Shown: piece by piece, positions 32,994 through 40,248 of the stretch
Layout of the letters: each line of letters starts with the position of its first letter
Position numbering within the stretch: the first letter of the stretch is position 1
Assembly (NCBI RefSeq): GCF_001866645.1
Contig: NZ_MLYP01000063.1
Span: 1-43,052, forward strand
Direction of reading: 5' to 3'
DNA length: 43,052 nt
From: Streptomyces colonosanans
GTDB taxonomy: Bacteria > Actinomycetota > Actinomycetes > Streptomycetales > Streptomycetaceae
Made by a program: the position numbers and the translations under genes
Notes under the pieces: generated by a model
What the model was told of the DNA's origin: nothing
What the model saw: the letters and a program-made list of their open reading frames with translations, nothing else
Database searches by the model: none

Positions 32994-33027
32994 GGGCGGC
33001 CGGTGCGGTTCACCGCACCGGCCGCCC
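32994..33027 (+). terminator. purA terminator
   Basis: A perfect 15-base stem (32994-33008 with 33013-33027) closed by TTCA, 27 bases after the purA stop. Confidence 0.88.
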
Positions 33028-33180
33028 TCTGCGGGCAGGACTCCGCCTTCTCGGCGTGGGTCCTGCCCGTACGTGGGTCGTGCGGTGCGGATGACGGCCC
33101 TCCATCGGTCTGGACGCGGCCTTGACTGTCGGTGGTGATCGATATCGTCGGCGCACCTGATCAGCTGAGGAGCGCGGACC

Positions 33181-35049
33181 ATGAGATCTCCCGCCGAGCT
33201 GGACCGCGTCCAGTGGCATGCCCTGACCCACGCCTACGGTTCCGCCGAGGATGTGCCCGAGCTGATCAAAGCGCTCTACGAGGACGACGGGGAGGCGGCC
33301 GACGAGGCGATCTACGAGCTTTACGGAAACATCTACCACCAGGGCACGGTCTACTCGGCGTCGGCGCCTGCCGTCCCGTTCCTCGCGCACGCCGTACGGC
33401 ACGCCCCGGCCAAGCGCGCCGAGTTGTTGATGCTGCTCGCTGTCCTTGCCGACCACGACCCGGCGGACACCGACCTGCCGCACTGGCCGAGCAGTACGGT
33501 CGCCGCGGTGTGCGTCGAGCTCTGCCAGGTGCTCCCGGAGCTGCTGTTCTGTCTCGAGGACACCGATCGAGGGGTGCGCCGGGCAGCGCTACGGGCGGTC
33601 GCGGCAGTGGCCGAGCTGCTTCCAGCGGAACAGTTGGCCTCCGCCGTGGAGCAGCTCGACGAGGTGTACGCCACCGATCCCGTCCCGGCGGTGCGGGCGG
33701 ACGCGGTGATCGCCCTTGCCCGGTTCGGACGGGAGACAGCGGCACTCCACAGCCCGCTGCCCGAGGTCAGACTGGCGGCGGCCGTGCTTGCCCTCGCACG
33801 ATCCGGTCCGCCGTACCCGGCCGATCTGGTGGATGTGATCGCCGAGGACGGTGCCGAACCCGATCCAGGGGACGACGACTTCCCTTGGTCGGACACCACT
33901 ACCCAGGAGGAGCGACTCGGACGCCTGCTCACCGGGGATCCGGACGCCGGCCTCACTGTGGCCGCCCGCTGGATCACCGCCGGAGACATCGGCTCGCGCG
34001 GTTCCTGGCTGGCCCAGGAGATCGCCGAGACCTGGCGAGATCGGGAGCCGGCGGTGCTGGAACTGCTGCTGGCAGGCCTGCCTCAGCAGAGGAGCGCCCA
34101 AGCCCTTGCCTCCCGCCTGCGCGCCATCGGCCACTGGACAGAGCACCTGCCCGAGCCGACCGCCGATCTCCGCGACACACTGCACCGGTACGCGGCAGAT
34201 GCCGACGGAGAGGCCGCGGAGCCGGCGCTCCTCGCCCTGGTGCACTCCCGTGACCCCCGAGGTCTGGAACTGGTACTGCGTCGCCCGAGCGCCCAACTGC
34301 TCGCAGCGGCAGCACGGCACTTCCCCGAGGCGGCCGAACAGCTGATACCCGTGATCCGCCGTGAGCTGGCAGCGGGCGCCACCGGCAATGAGGGCATCGC
34401 CCTGGTCGGGGCTCTCGCGCCGTTCGGCGCCGCCGCCCGCCAGGCTCTGCCGGAACTCGTCGCGTGTCTACGGACCCGCCGTGCGGCCATCGTTGCCGCC
34501 CGTCGGCTCGGAGCCAACGGCATCGCGACACGGGAGATCACCGACCTGCTGCGCGAGGCCGCACACAGCACCGACCTCTCGCTGCGCGCCGCAGCGGCCA
34601 TGGCCCACTACCAGCTGACCGACGATGCCGATCTGGCCCTTCGCACGTTCGAAGGGATGCTTTCCGGCACGGGCCAGAATCACTGGTATCTGAGCGTTCT
34701 GGAGCCGCTGGGCAGCGCCGCCGCTCCGCTGCTGCCCCTCATCGAGCCCCGCCTGGGGGCAGGGCACGAGTGGACCCGGATGGCGGCCGCCGAGGCTCTC
34801 CACTGGATCACCGGCTCCTCGGAACGCGCCGTCCCCGTCCTCGCCGAGCTGGTCGGCCCCACTCCGGTCGGACTCCGCGCCCTCAAAGCCCTCGCTGCCA
34901 CTGGCCAGGTCCCGGAGGAGCTCCGCCCCACCCTTCGCTCCTTCGCCTTCTCCCCGCTCCGCCTGATCAATGACTCGCCGCTTTCGGGACAGAGCCATCA
35001 GGACGAAGAACTCCGCACCCTGGCCCGAACATTGCTCGCTGCCGACTAG
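33181..35049 (+). CDS. HEAT-repeat protein
   Basis: The 622-residue soluble protein consists of helical repeats throughout, seen as periodic Ala/Leu-rich pairs of helices such as RRAALRAVAAVAELLP, VRADAVIALARFG and TRMAAAEALHWITGS. HEAT repeats form a curved scaffold that binds other proteins or nucleic acid; no catalytic motif is visible. An acidic loop (about 223-235, AEPDPGDDDFPW) breaks the array in the middle. The start ATG 33181 has GAGGAG close upstream. Related proteins occur in many Streptomyces without known role. It stands alone between the purA terminator and the DUF397 gene, which faces it. Confidence 0.85.
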   Translation: MRSPAELDRVQWHALTHAYGSAEDVPELIKALYEDDGEAADEAIYELYGNIYHQGTVYSASAPAVPFLAHAVRHAPAKRAELLMLLAVLADHDPADTDLPHWPSSTVAAVCVELCQVLPELLFCLEDTDRGVRRAALRAVAAVAELLPAEQLASAVEQLDEVYATDPVPAVRADAVIALARFGRETAALHSPLPEVRLAAAVLALARSGPPYPADLVDVIAEDGAEPDPGDDDFPWSDTTTQEERLGRLLTGDPDAGLTVAARWITAGDIGSRGSWLAQEIAETWRDREPAVLELLLAGLPQQRSAQALASRLRAIGHWTEHLPEPTADLRDTLHRYAADADGEAAEPALLALVHSRDPRGLELVLRRPSAQLLAAAARHFPEAAEQLIPVIRRELAAGATGNEGIALVGALAPFGAAARQALPELVACLRTRRAAIVAARRLGANGIATREITDLLREAAHSTDLSLRAAAAMAHYQLTDDADLALRTFEGMLSGTGQNHWYLSVLEPLGSAAAPLLPLIEPRLGAGHEWTRMAAAEALHWITGSSERAVPVLAELVGPTPVGLRALKALAATGQVPEELRPTLRSFAFSPLRLINDSPLSGQSHQDEELRTLARTLLAAD

Positions 35050-35191
35050 CCGGCTGTCGAGGCGGAGAGGTCAGCCGCCAGTGCCCGTTTCGGGCTGCGT
35101 CGGCGCGATGTGCCGGGGGACCTGTTCGTGCCGATCAGTGCGCGGCGGAGGGGAGGTGGGGCGCGGAAGAGTGTGACAGTTTCCCGGAAAG

Positions 35192-35464
35192 TCACGTCAT
35201 TTGGGCATAGGGAGTGGTCCGCGCCGCGAGGAAGGCGGTCCAGGCCCCGGCGGAGACGGTGAGGGTAGGGCCGGTGGGGTTCTTGGAGTCGCGGACGAGG
35301 ACGGCGCCCACGTTTCCGCGGGTGGCTTCGTGGGCGACTTCGACGCAGTTTCCGCCGCCGTTGTCGCTGTACGAGGACTTACGCCACGCGTAGGCCACTT
35401 CGAGGCACTCGCCTCCGCTGTCACTGCTGTAGCTGGATTTGAACCATCGCAGGGTGCCAGTCAC
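35192..35464 (-). CDS. DUF397 protein with duplicated N-terminal motif
   Basis: DUF397 proteins are small partners of XRE/Scr1-type regulators in Streptomyces (BldB-related family). The usual protein is about 60-75 residues with one W-R-K-S-S-Y-S ... C-V-E-V-A unit. Here, in 90 residues, the unit occurs twice: residues 7-24 and 27-44, each with its Cys and EVA ending. The C-terminal part has VRDSKNPTGPTLTVS and AWTAFLA as in normal members. The copies differ at the DNA level, so the duplication is old or arose by recombination with another DUF397 gene. The start is GTG 35464, overlapping the regulator stop by 4 bases; the pair is one operon and probably acts like a toxin-antitoxin-like regulator set. 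Confidence 0.9.
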   Translation of the reverse strand: MTGTLRWFKSSYSSDSGGECLEVAYAWRKSSYSDNGGGNCVEVAHEATRGNVGAVLVRDSKNPTGPTLTVSAGAWTAFLAARTTPYAQMT

Positions 35465-36297
35465 TGGAATTCTCCTGCCAACCGCTCGATGAGGCCCAGC
35501 GATTCCCGTGGGCCCAGGGCCTGTGAGCGGATCTTCGCATACCGGTGCGCATATGTCGTCACCTTTGCGGGGTCGCTCACGAGGAGGCTCTCGTCCTGGG
35601 GTTCCAGGTAGGCGAGGTGGTCGTGGTTGGGGGTCTCCACCAGCGTCATGTCGCCGCGACAGCCGGAGTGTTCACCGGCAAGTCCGCAGTCCAGTGGAAG
35701 GACTTGGAGGGTGACGTTGCGCCGCCGTGCGCACGTGGCGAGATGCAGCAGCTGCTCGCGCATGACCTCCTGGTCGCCGATGACGCGCCGCAGCGCGGAC
35801 TCCTCGACGATCAGCTCGATCAGTGCCGTCGGGGCGCGGTCGAAGAGCGCCTTCCGCGCCAGCCGCGCCTCGACGAGCTCCTCCACCCGCTCGTCTTTCA
35901 GGGGTGGGTAGCCGCCGCCGATCAGCGCCCGGGCGTACGCCTCTGTCTGGAACAGTCCATGGATCACGAAAGTCACGTATGTGGAGAGGGTCAACGCCCG
36001 CTGTTCCAGCAGCGCGTAGTCCTTGAATTGCGGCGGATACTTCTCCAGCCGCATGAACTCCCGCGCCTTCTCGAATACCCCCAACCCCGTTCCGATCGCC
36101 TCCTCCAACTTGACCAGCATCTGGTCACTCGCAGGCTGCGCACACGTCTCCATCGCGCTGACCGCCGAGCCGGTGTAGCCGATCTGCCTTCCCAACGCCT
36201 CCTGGGACAGCTGCTGTTGCTCGCGCAATGCCTTCGCCAAGGCGGCAACAAGATGCGCTGTCCCGCCCGCCTCCGCCTTGTTCGCCGCCCGCGCCAT
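35461..36297 (-). CDS. XRE-type regulator with DUF5753 (Scr1 family)
   Basis: The 278-residue protein has an N-terminal helix-turn-helix at about 15-75 (ALAKALREQQQLSQEALGRQIGYTGSAVSAMETCAQ) and a C-terminal DUF5753 sensor domain, with the usual LLEQRALTLSTYVTFVIHGLFQTEAYARALI, EARLARKALF and VMREQLLHLATCARRRNVTLQVLP stretches. Scr1-type regulators work with DUF397 partners in antibiotic and development control. ATG 36297 is preferred, with GGGGGTG about seven bases upstream. A 14-base palindrome 33 bases before the start is the likely autoregulatory site, shared with the divergent gene at 36386. Confidence 0.92.
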   Translation of the reverse strand: MARAANKAEAGGTAHLVAALAKALREQQQLSQEALGRQIGYTGSAVSAMETCAQPASDQMLVKLEEAIGTGLGVFEKAREFMRLEKYPPQFKDYALLEQRALTLSTYVTFVIHGLFQTEAYARALIGGGYPPLKDERVEELVEARLARKALFDRAPTALIELIVEESALRRVIGDQEVMREQLLHLATCARRRNVTLQVLPLDCGLAGEHSGCRGDMTLVETPNHDHLAYLEPQDESLLVSDPAKVTTYAHRYAKIRSQALGPRESLGLIERLAGEFQ

Positions 36298-36330
36298 TGC
36301 GGTCACCCCCGAACTCAACCGAAATCAACC

Positions 36331-36344
36331 GGTCACATGTGACC
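36331..36344. promoter_or_regulatory. 14-bp perfect palindrome, likely XRE operator
   Basis: GGTCACATGTGACC at 36331-36344 is a perfect palindrome in the divergent region between the XRE gene (33 bases away) and the unassigned gene at 36386 (41 bases away). A second half-site GGTCAC occurs at 36301. Confidence 0.65.
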
Positions 36345-36385
36345 CGTGCCGGTTTTCGACTGTGGTCGTCGGTCGACACAGAGTT

Positions 36386-36817
36386 ATGGCGAAGGTAGCC
36401 CGGCCTGCCGAAACTGACTTCGTGAATACGCAAAGTGACCTCGATTGGATTCCGTCGCGAGGCATTCAACTCCGCAAGGCGGGCGTCCTGTTCGATGCGA
36501 TCCGCGTGGACGGCGACCGGGGCCGCGCCCTCGCCGACCGTCTCGCCTGCCTGACCGGCGGAGCCCCGGGCCCGGTCGTTGAGGAGGCCAACGGGCTGCG
36601 TGCCGTGTACTTCTTCGTCCCGGTCGGCAGTACGTCCCACCGCCCCTGGCCCGACGGGGTCACCCGCCTCACCGCCGGTCCGCACAGCATCTCGTACATC
36701 CCGGTCCCCGCACTCAGCGGCCTGACCTGGCCTTTGAGTTGGCGCTACCGGCCGAGGCCGTCCGGCGACCTCGTCCACACACTGCTCCTCCGCACCGCAC
36801 TTCACTCCGGCGAGTGA
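36386..36817 (+). CDS. Unassigned protein beside XRE/DUF397
   Basis: The 143-residue protein is predicted soluble and acidic to neutral. It has DLDWIPSRGIQLRKAGVLFDAI, then VDGDRGRALADRLACLTGGAPGPVVEEANGLRAVYFFVPVGS, and ends in SISYIPVPALSGLTWPLSWR. I recognise this as a Streptomyces conserved hypothetical often found beside XRE/DUF397 genes; the GxxRAVYFFVP pattern recalls the N-terminal part of bifunctional primase-polymerase-like domains, but the match is too weak to name. It is divergent from the XRE gene and shares the operator palindrome. ATG 36386 is used; GTG 36422 is also possible because neither has a clear ribosome binding site. Confidence 0.7.
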   Translation: MAKVARPAETDFVNTQSDLDWIPSRGIQLRKAGVLFDAIRVDGDRGRALADRLACLTGGAPGPVVEEANGLRAVYFFVPVGSTSHRPWPDGVTRLTAGPHSISYIPVPALSGLTWPLSWRYRPRPSGDLVHTLLLRTALHSGE

Positions 36818-36856
36818 AATATGTGAACTACCCACCAGGAAAAGATGGTTCCGGCT

Positions 36857-36887
36857 TGCATTCGCCACTTTGCGTGCGCTTAGAGTC
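36857..36887 (+). promoter_or_regulatory. Promoter of the winged-helix gene
   Basis: A -35-like TTGCAT (36857-36862) and -10-like TAGAGT (36882-36887) with a 19-base spacer lie in a locally AT-rich stretch. A 7-base hairpin GCCCCCG/CGGGGGC (36911-36939) follows in the leader. Confidence 0.55.
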
Positions 36888-36964
36888 GCGCCAACAGGCA
36901 ACAAGAGATTGCCCCCGCGGTGCGCCAACACCCGGGGGCTCGACACCCGGAGCCAACTCTCCAG

Positions 36965-37768
36965 ATGCGTATCCATCGTACGACGCCCACGCGCGAGTTT
37001 TCCGTTTTCTCCAACGCCCTGCTGCGCGACCGCAGCATCTCCTGGTGCGCGGTAGGTGTACTGACGTACCTGCTGAGCCTGCCGAACGACGCCCGCGTCA
37101 CCATCCGCACGCTCGCGGACCAGCGCAAGGAGGGGCGGGCGCGCATCGCCGCCGCCCTGCATGAGCTGGAAGACTCCCGGTATCTGCGGCGAGTGGTGCA
37201 CAAGAACCGGGAGACGGGCCAACTCTTCACCGTCTACGAGGTGTTCGACACCCCGTACGAAGACGAGCCACCGTCGGGTGAAGCCGAAGAAATCCAGAAC
37301 CGGGCCTCCGGCGAGTCGGCCGACGCGGCGTCGGACGTTCCCCCTTCGGGGGAAATGACCAGGGAACAAGAACCTCCCTCCCCGCCGTCGACCCCGCTCG
37401 CCGCGCCGAGCGAGCGCACCGCGCTCGCGGCCAGGCTGCTCGGATCGCTCGGCCGCACACACCCCCGGCTCGCGCTCGGCACGGACGAGGCGCTGCGACT
37501 CGCGCCACTCGTGGAGGAGTGGTGGGACGCGGGGGCGAGCAGCGCCCAGGTGCGAGCGGCCCTGACGGAGGGGCTGCCGCCCCGCGTGTACTCGCCGGGC
37601 GCCCTCGCGGAGAACCGGCTGCGCCGCAAGTGCCCGACGGCGCCGACGCCGGTCACGGCCGTCGAGGTCGAGGCGCGCACGCCCGGCGCGACCGCCTACC
37701 GGGAGGCCGCGCGGCGGGGCGGCGCGCTGGCCTGGGCCCTGCTGCGAGGGCAGCCCGCACCCGCGTAA
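36965..37768 (+). CDS. Winged-helix (HTH) protein, replication-initiator-like N terminus
   Basis: The 267-residue protein begins with a helix-turn-helix domain at about 8-90: FSNALLRDRSISWCAVGVLTYLLSLPNDARVTIRTLADQRKEGRARIAAALHELEDSRYLRRV, then VVHKNRETGQLFTVYEVFDTP as the wing. This arrangement occurs in plasmid, phage and actinobacterial replication-initiator or regulator proteins. Residues 95-150 are acidic and low-complexity, then a helical C-terminal domain (LAARLLGSLGRTHPRLALGTDEALRLAPLVEEWW). No catalytic motif is seen. Its own promoter lies upstream. It may mark an old mobile element, since it sits beside the XRE/DUF397 and toxin-antitoxin genes. ATG 36965 is chosen from the promoter and a GGAG before it. 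Confidence 0.75.
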   Translation: MRIHRTTPTREFSVFSNALLRDRSISWCAVGVLTYLLSLPNDARVTIRTLADQRKEGRARIAAALHELEDSRYLRRVVHKNRETGQLFTVYEVFDTPYEDEPPSGEAEEIQNRASGESADAASDVPPSGEMTREQEPPSPPSTPLAAPSERTALAARLLGSLGRTHPRLALGTDEALRLAPLVEEWWDAGASSAQVRAALTEGLPPRVYSPGALAENRLRRKCPTAPTPVTAVEVEARTPGATAYREAARRGGALAWALLRGQPAPA

Positions 37769-37856
37769 CCGCGCACAGACTCCCGGCCCGCCTTTGCGTG
37801 TCGGGTCCATCACCAGAAAGGGAATGCGATGACCGCATTGCTCGAACGGACCGAGA

Positions 37857-37876
37857 CGGTATACCGGCGGTATACT
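37857..37876 (+). promoter_or_regulatory. Antitoxin operator overlapping a leaderless promoter
   Basis: The direct repeat CGGTATAC occurs at 37857-37864 and 37868-37875, spaced 11 bases, about one helix turn, with a GTATAC palindrome in each. The second copy overlaps the -10-like TATACT (37871-37876), six bases before ATG 37883. This layout suits cooperative autorepression by ribbon-helix-helix dimers. Confidence 0.7.
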
Positions 37877-37882
37877 GCTGTC

Positions 37883-38146
37883 ATGGCTGACACCACCGTC
37901 AAGGTCGACCCCGCTGTCCGTGACCGCCTCATGGTGCTCGCCCGGGAGCGCGGGATGACCATGCGAGATCTGATCGCCGAGCTGGCCGGGGCCACGCCCA
38001 CCAGGGAGGAACTGCTGAAGCGGTACGAGGAGACCAAGGCGTACTGCGAGACGCACTTCGGTGTGACGCTCACGGACGAGGACCACGACAGGGTGGAGAG
38101 GGTCTGGCAGGACCTTGAGGCCGGCCGGCCCGTGGACAGCCTGTGA
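37883..38146 (+). CDS. Ribbon-helix-helix antitoxin
   Basis: The 87-residue antitoxin starts ADTTVKVDPAVRDRLMVLARERGMTMRDLIAELA, a ribbon-helix-helix DNA-binding domain of the type annotated as antitoxin MazE7 in Streptomyces. The C-terminal half (EELLKRYEETKAYCETHFGVTL) should wrap the toxin. ATG 37883 is preferred since it follows TATACT directly and opens the canonical domain; an in-frame ATG at 37829 has a better ribosome binding site (AAAGGG) and would add 18 residues that overlap the operator, so both may be used. The stop overlaps the toxin gene start by 4 bases. Confidence 0.85.
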   Translation: MADTTVKVDPAVRDRLMVLARERGMTMRDLIAELAGATPTREELLKRYEETKAYCETHFGVTLTDEDHDRVERVWQDLEAGRPVDSL

Positions 38147-38556
38147 GCGCGCCGAGGACCGGGTCGACGGGTGTCGTCTTCGACGAGTCGGCCCTGCTGG
38201 CGCTGGGCTCGGGGAACTCGCTCGCCTCGCAGTTCGTCTCGAACACCGAACACGGGCCCACCCGGCACGTGTATGTACCGGCGCTCTGCCTTGCCGCCGC
38301 CGACGGGATGCGCAAAGGGCTCGCCGAGCACATCGGGGCGCTGCCCGCCGTCGAGATCGTCGAGCTGGACCTCGCGGCTGCCTCCACGGTGGGCGCGCTG
38401 CTGCGCGACGGAGTGGAGTGGCGGCTCGGCCACGCGGTCCACCTCTCCCGCCCGACACCGGACTGGCCGGACGGCCGCCACGTCCTGACCGTCGACCCTG
38501 GTCTGTACGCGGACATGCCGCTCGTGCGGACCATCAGGCTGCCGCGTCAGCGGTGA
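38143..38556 (+). CDS. PIN-like toxin with altered active site
   Basis: The 137-residue product follows the antitoxin with a GTGA overlap. VVFDESALLAL at 11-21 keeps the first Asp (D14) of PIN ribonucleases, and VLTVDPGLYA keeps the last. The second acidic position, normally Glu in the VPA-x-E motif, is VPALCLAAAD, and the third, usually D in a DA motif, is RLGHAVHLSR. Two of the four metal-binding acids are therefore replaced. It could be a VapC-type RNase with a shifted metal site or an inactive partner that only regulates. The gene is in a stretch rich in regulatory genes. Confidence 0.75.
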   Translation: MSAPRTGSTGVVFDESALLALGSGNSLASQFVSNTEHGPTRHVYVPALCLAAADGMRKGLAEHIGALPAVEIVELDLAAASTVGALLRDGVEWRLGHAVHLSRPTPDWPDGRHVLTVDPGLYADMPLVRTIRLPRQR

Positions 38557-38618
38557 CCACCGGTCGGGGTGGGGAGGTCGGCGCTGCCCCACGGCGGCCA
38601 GCGCGAGTCGGCCGCGCC

Positions 38619-39269
38619 TCAGCTGAAGACGATCATCGACCCCTGTGCCAGGCTCCGCGTCGCCGCCGCGTGCAGGCCCAGCCACACATGCCGTTCGCGG
38701 GCGAAGGGGCCCGAGTCGTAAGGGGCGTGGAGCGCCGGCTCCTCCAACGTCGTGGGAGCGGAAGGGGGTTCGGGGGCGGCAGGCGGGTTCGCCGGGTCGA
38801 TGCCGATCGACGGGGCCACGAACTCCAGCTCCCGCAGCAGCGCGTGGCTGGAACCCAACGGGCCACCGAACGCCAGGAGTTCGTCGCTGGACAGCGGCTG
38901 CGGAAAGTCCACCGGGACGTACGAGCCCGCGTGGTCGTAGTGCCACACCAGATGCGACTGCTGGGCCGTCGACTCGAACATCTCCAGCAACTGCTCGTAG
39001 GCACCGCCCAGGTCGTCGACCGGGGACACCTCGAGGCCGGACACCTGGAGCAGATAGGCGCGGCGCAGGAAGTGCAGCGCGTCGTAGTCGAAGCCCGCGA
39101 CCGGCGCCACTTCGCCGGTCAGTCCCGGCATGTACGGATACACCGGCACCGTCGGCAGCCCGGCCTCGCCCAGCGCCTTGTCGTAGAGGGCGAGTTCGTC
39201 GGCGAACGGGTTGTCGGGTGTGTGGCACAACACGTCGACGAGCGGGACCAGCCACAGGTCACAGGCCAA
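38619..39269 (-). CDS. Unassigned protein, third gene of a GntR operon
   Basis: The 216-residue soluble protein starts at TTG 39269, chosen because GAGGAG is at the right distance and no ATG fits. It contains WLVPLVDVLCHTPDNPFADELALYDKALGEAGLPTVPVYPYMPG, a middle FLRRAYLLQVSGLEVSPVDDL, HLVWHYDHAGSYVPVDFPQPLSSDELLAFGG, and a Pro-rich stretch near 155-185. I do not recognise a family; it resembles conserved Streptomyces hypotheticals. It lies 16 bases after the 47-residue gene and in the same operon as the GntR regulator. The W-x-YDHAGSYVPVDFP segment may be a binding site, but this is only an impression. Confidence 0.7.
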   Translation of the reverse strand: MACDLWLVPLVDVLCHTPDNPFADELALYDKALGEAGLPTVPVYPYMPGLTGEVAPVAGFDYDALHFLRRAYLLQVSGLEVSPVDDLGGAYEQLLEMFESTAQQSHLVWHYDHAGSYVPVDFPQPLSSDELLAFGGPLGSSHALLRELEFVAPSIGIDPANPPAAPEPPSAPTTLEEPALHAPYDSGPFARERHVWLGLHAAATRSLAQGSMIVFS

Positions 39270-39285
39270 CAGTAAGCTCCTCGGG

Positions 39286-39429
39286 TCATCGGTGTGGTGC
39301 AGGCAGCGTAGTCGGCGCGAGCGGGACGCCTCGGCCGTGCAGGTCCCATACCCACGCCCCGTCGACCCACCACCCGTGCCGCCCCACCAACGCGTCCACG
39401 GTCTCACGCAGTCGGGTCCGGTCGTTCAC
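39286..39429 (-). CDS. 47-residue protein between GntR and unassigned gene
   Basis: The start GTG 39429 overlaps the GntR stop by 4 bases (GTGA), and the stop is immediately followed by the ribosome binding site of the next gene, so it fits tightly in the operon. The product reads NDRTRLRETVDALVGRHG then WWVDGAWVWDLHGRG: an N-terminal helix with four Arg and a Trp-rich C-terminal half (four Trp in ten residues), with no membrane helix. It is too short for the usual gene callers and I know no family. It could be a peptide-like regulator or part of the neighbour. Confidence 0.65.
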   Translation of the reverse strand: MNDRTRLRETVDALVGRHGWWVDGAWVWDLHGRGVPLAPTTLPAPHR

Positions 39430-40115
39430 CCCTTGGCCAGCCGCTCGAGAAGGCCGAGGGAGTGCACGTTGTAGTCGGCGACCACGGCGTGCGCCGCGGC
39501 GGGGTCGCAGCGGGCGAGCGCGTCGACGAGTTCGGTGTGTCCGGACCACAGGTGGTTCTTGAGATCGGTGCCCCTGCGCAGGTGCTGGACCGCGCAGACC
39601 CAGGACCGCACGCGCAGCCGGTGCAGGAAGTCGGCGAGGTAGGGGTTGCCGAACAGGGCGCTCAGCTCGCGCCAGAAGCGCAGGTCGTAGCCGATGAGGA
39701 TGTTCAGGTCGCCGGCGGTGGCGGCACGCTGGGCCTCCTCGCCGCGGCGGCGTATCGCCGCGAGCGCGACGGTGTGGCGGGGGTCGTCCCCGGTGGTCTT
39801 CTTCTCGCCGTTGATGAGGCGGTGGAAGATCCCGTCGGTGACGAGATTGCGGGCCTCGATCATGCCGCGGTAGTCGTCGAGGGAGTAGTCGTGGACCTCG
39901 AAGCCGCGGTGCTGGACGGCGTCCAGGAGGCCCTGGGCGGACAGGTCGACCAGGGCCTCGCGGACGGGGGTCGCGGAGACGCCGTACTGATCGGCGATCT
40001 CCTTCACCGTGAAGGCCTGCCCCGGCTGCAACCGGCCGGCCAGCACCTCGTCGCGCAACGCGTCCGCGATCTGCTGCCGCAGGGTGCTTCGGGTAACGGC
40101 GCCATTGCCCGACAT
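39426..40115 (-). CDS. GntR family transcriptional regulator (FCD type)
   Basis: The 229-residue repressor has a winged-helix domain at about 8-75 (LRQQIADALRDEVLAGRLQPGQAFTVKEIADQYGVSATPVREALVDLSAQGLL) and a C-terminal FCD-type helical ligand domain with FRALIDARNLVTDGIFHRL-like segments and ILIGYDLRFWRELSALFGNPYLADFLHRL. FCD regulators sense small organic acids or sugar acids. ATG 40115 is used; GTG 40166 would add 17 residues without an obvious ribosome binding site. It lies downstream of the class III aminotransferase gene on the same strand and may regulate it, for instance through the palindrome at 41672-41688. It is followed by the 47-residue gene and then the unassigned gene. Confidence 0.9.
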   Translation of the reverse strand: MSGNGAVTRSTLRQQIADALRDEVLAGRLQPGQAFTVKEIADQYGVSATPVREALVDLSAQGLLDAVQHRGFEVHDYSLDDYRGMIEARNLVTDGIFHRLINGEKKTTGDDPRHTVALAAIRRRGEEAQRAATAGDLNILIGYDLRFWRELSALFGNPYLADFLHRLRVRSWVCAVQHLRRGTDLKNHLWSGHTELVDALARCDPAAAHAVVADYNVHSLGLLERLAKG

Positions 40116-40197
40116 GGTGGTCTGGGTCCCCCATCCGCGTACGAGTACGTGTTCTTCTTTGAGCACGTCACCTTACGCGGTGGGGGTTCCGGGAACA

Positions 40198-40222
40198 CGG
40201 CACCCGTGGTGGCCGGGTGCCG
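40198..40222 (-). terminator. Terminator after the class III aminotransferase gene
   Basis: CGGCACCCG (40198-40206) and CGGGTGCCG (40214-40222) pair perfectly with a 7-base loop, 27 bases past the aminotransferase stop on the minus strand. Confidence 0.65.
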
Positions 40223-40248
40223 CTCAGGGCGGGACGGGTGCCCGCCTT

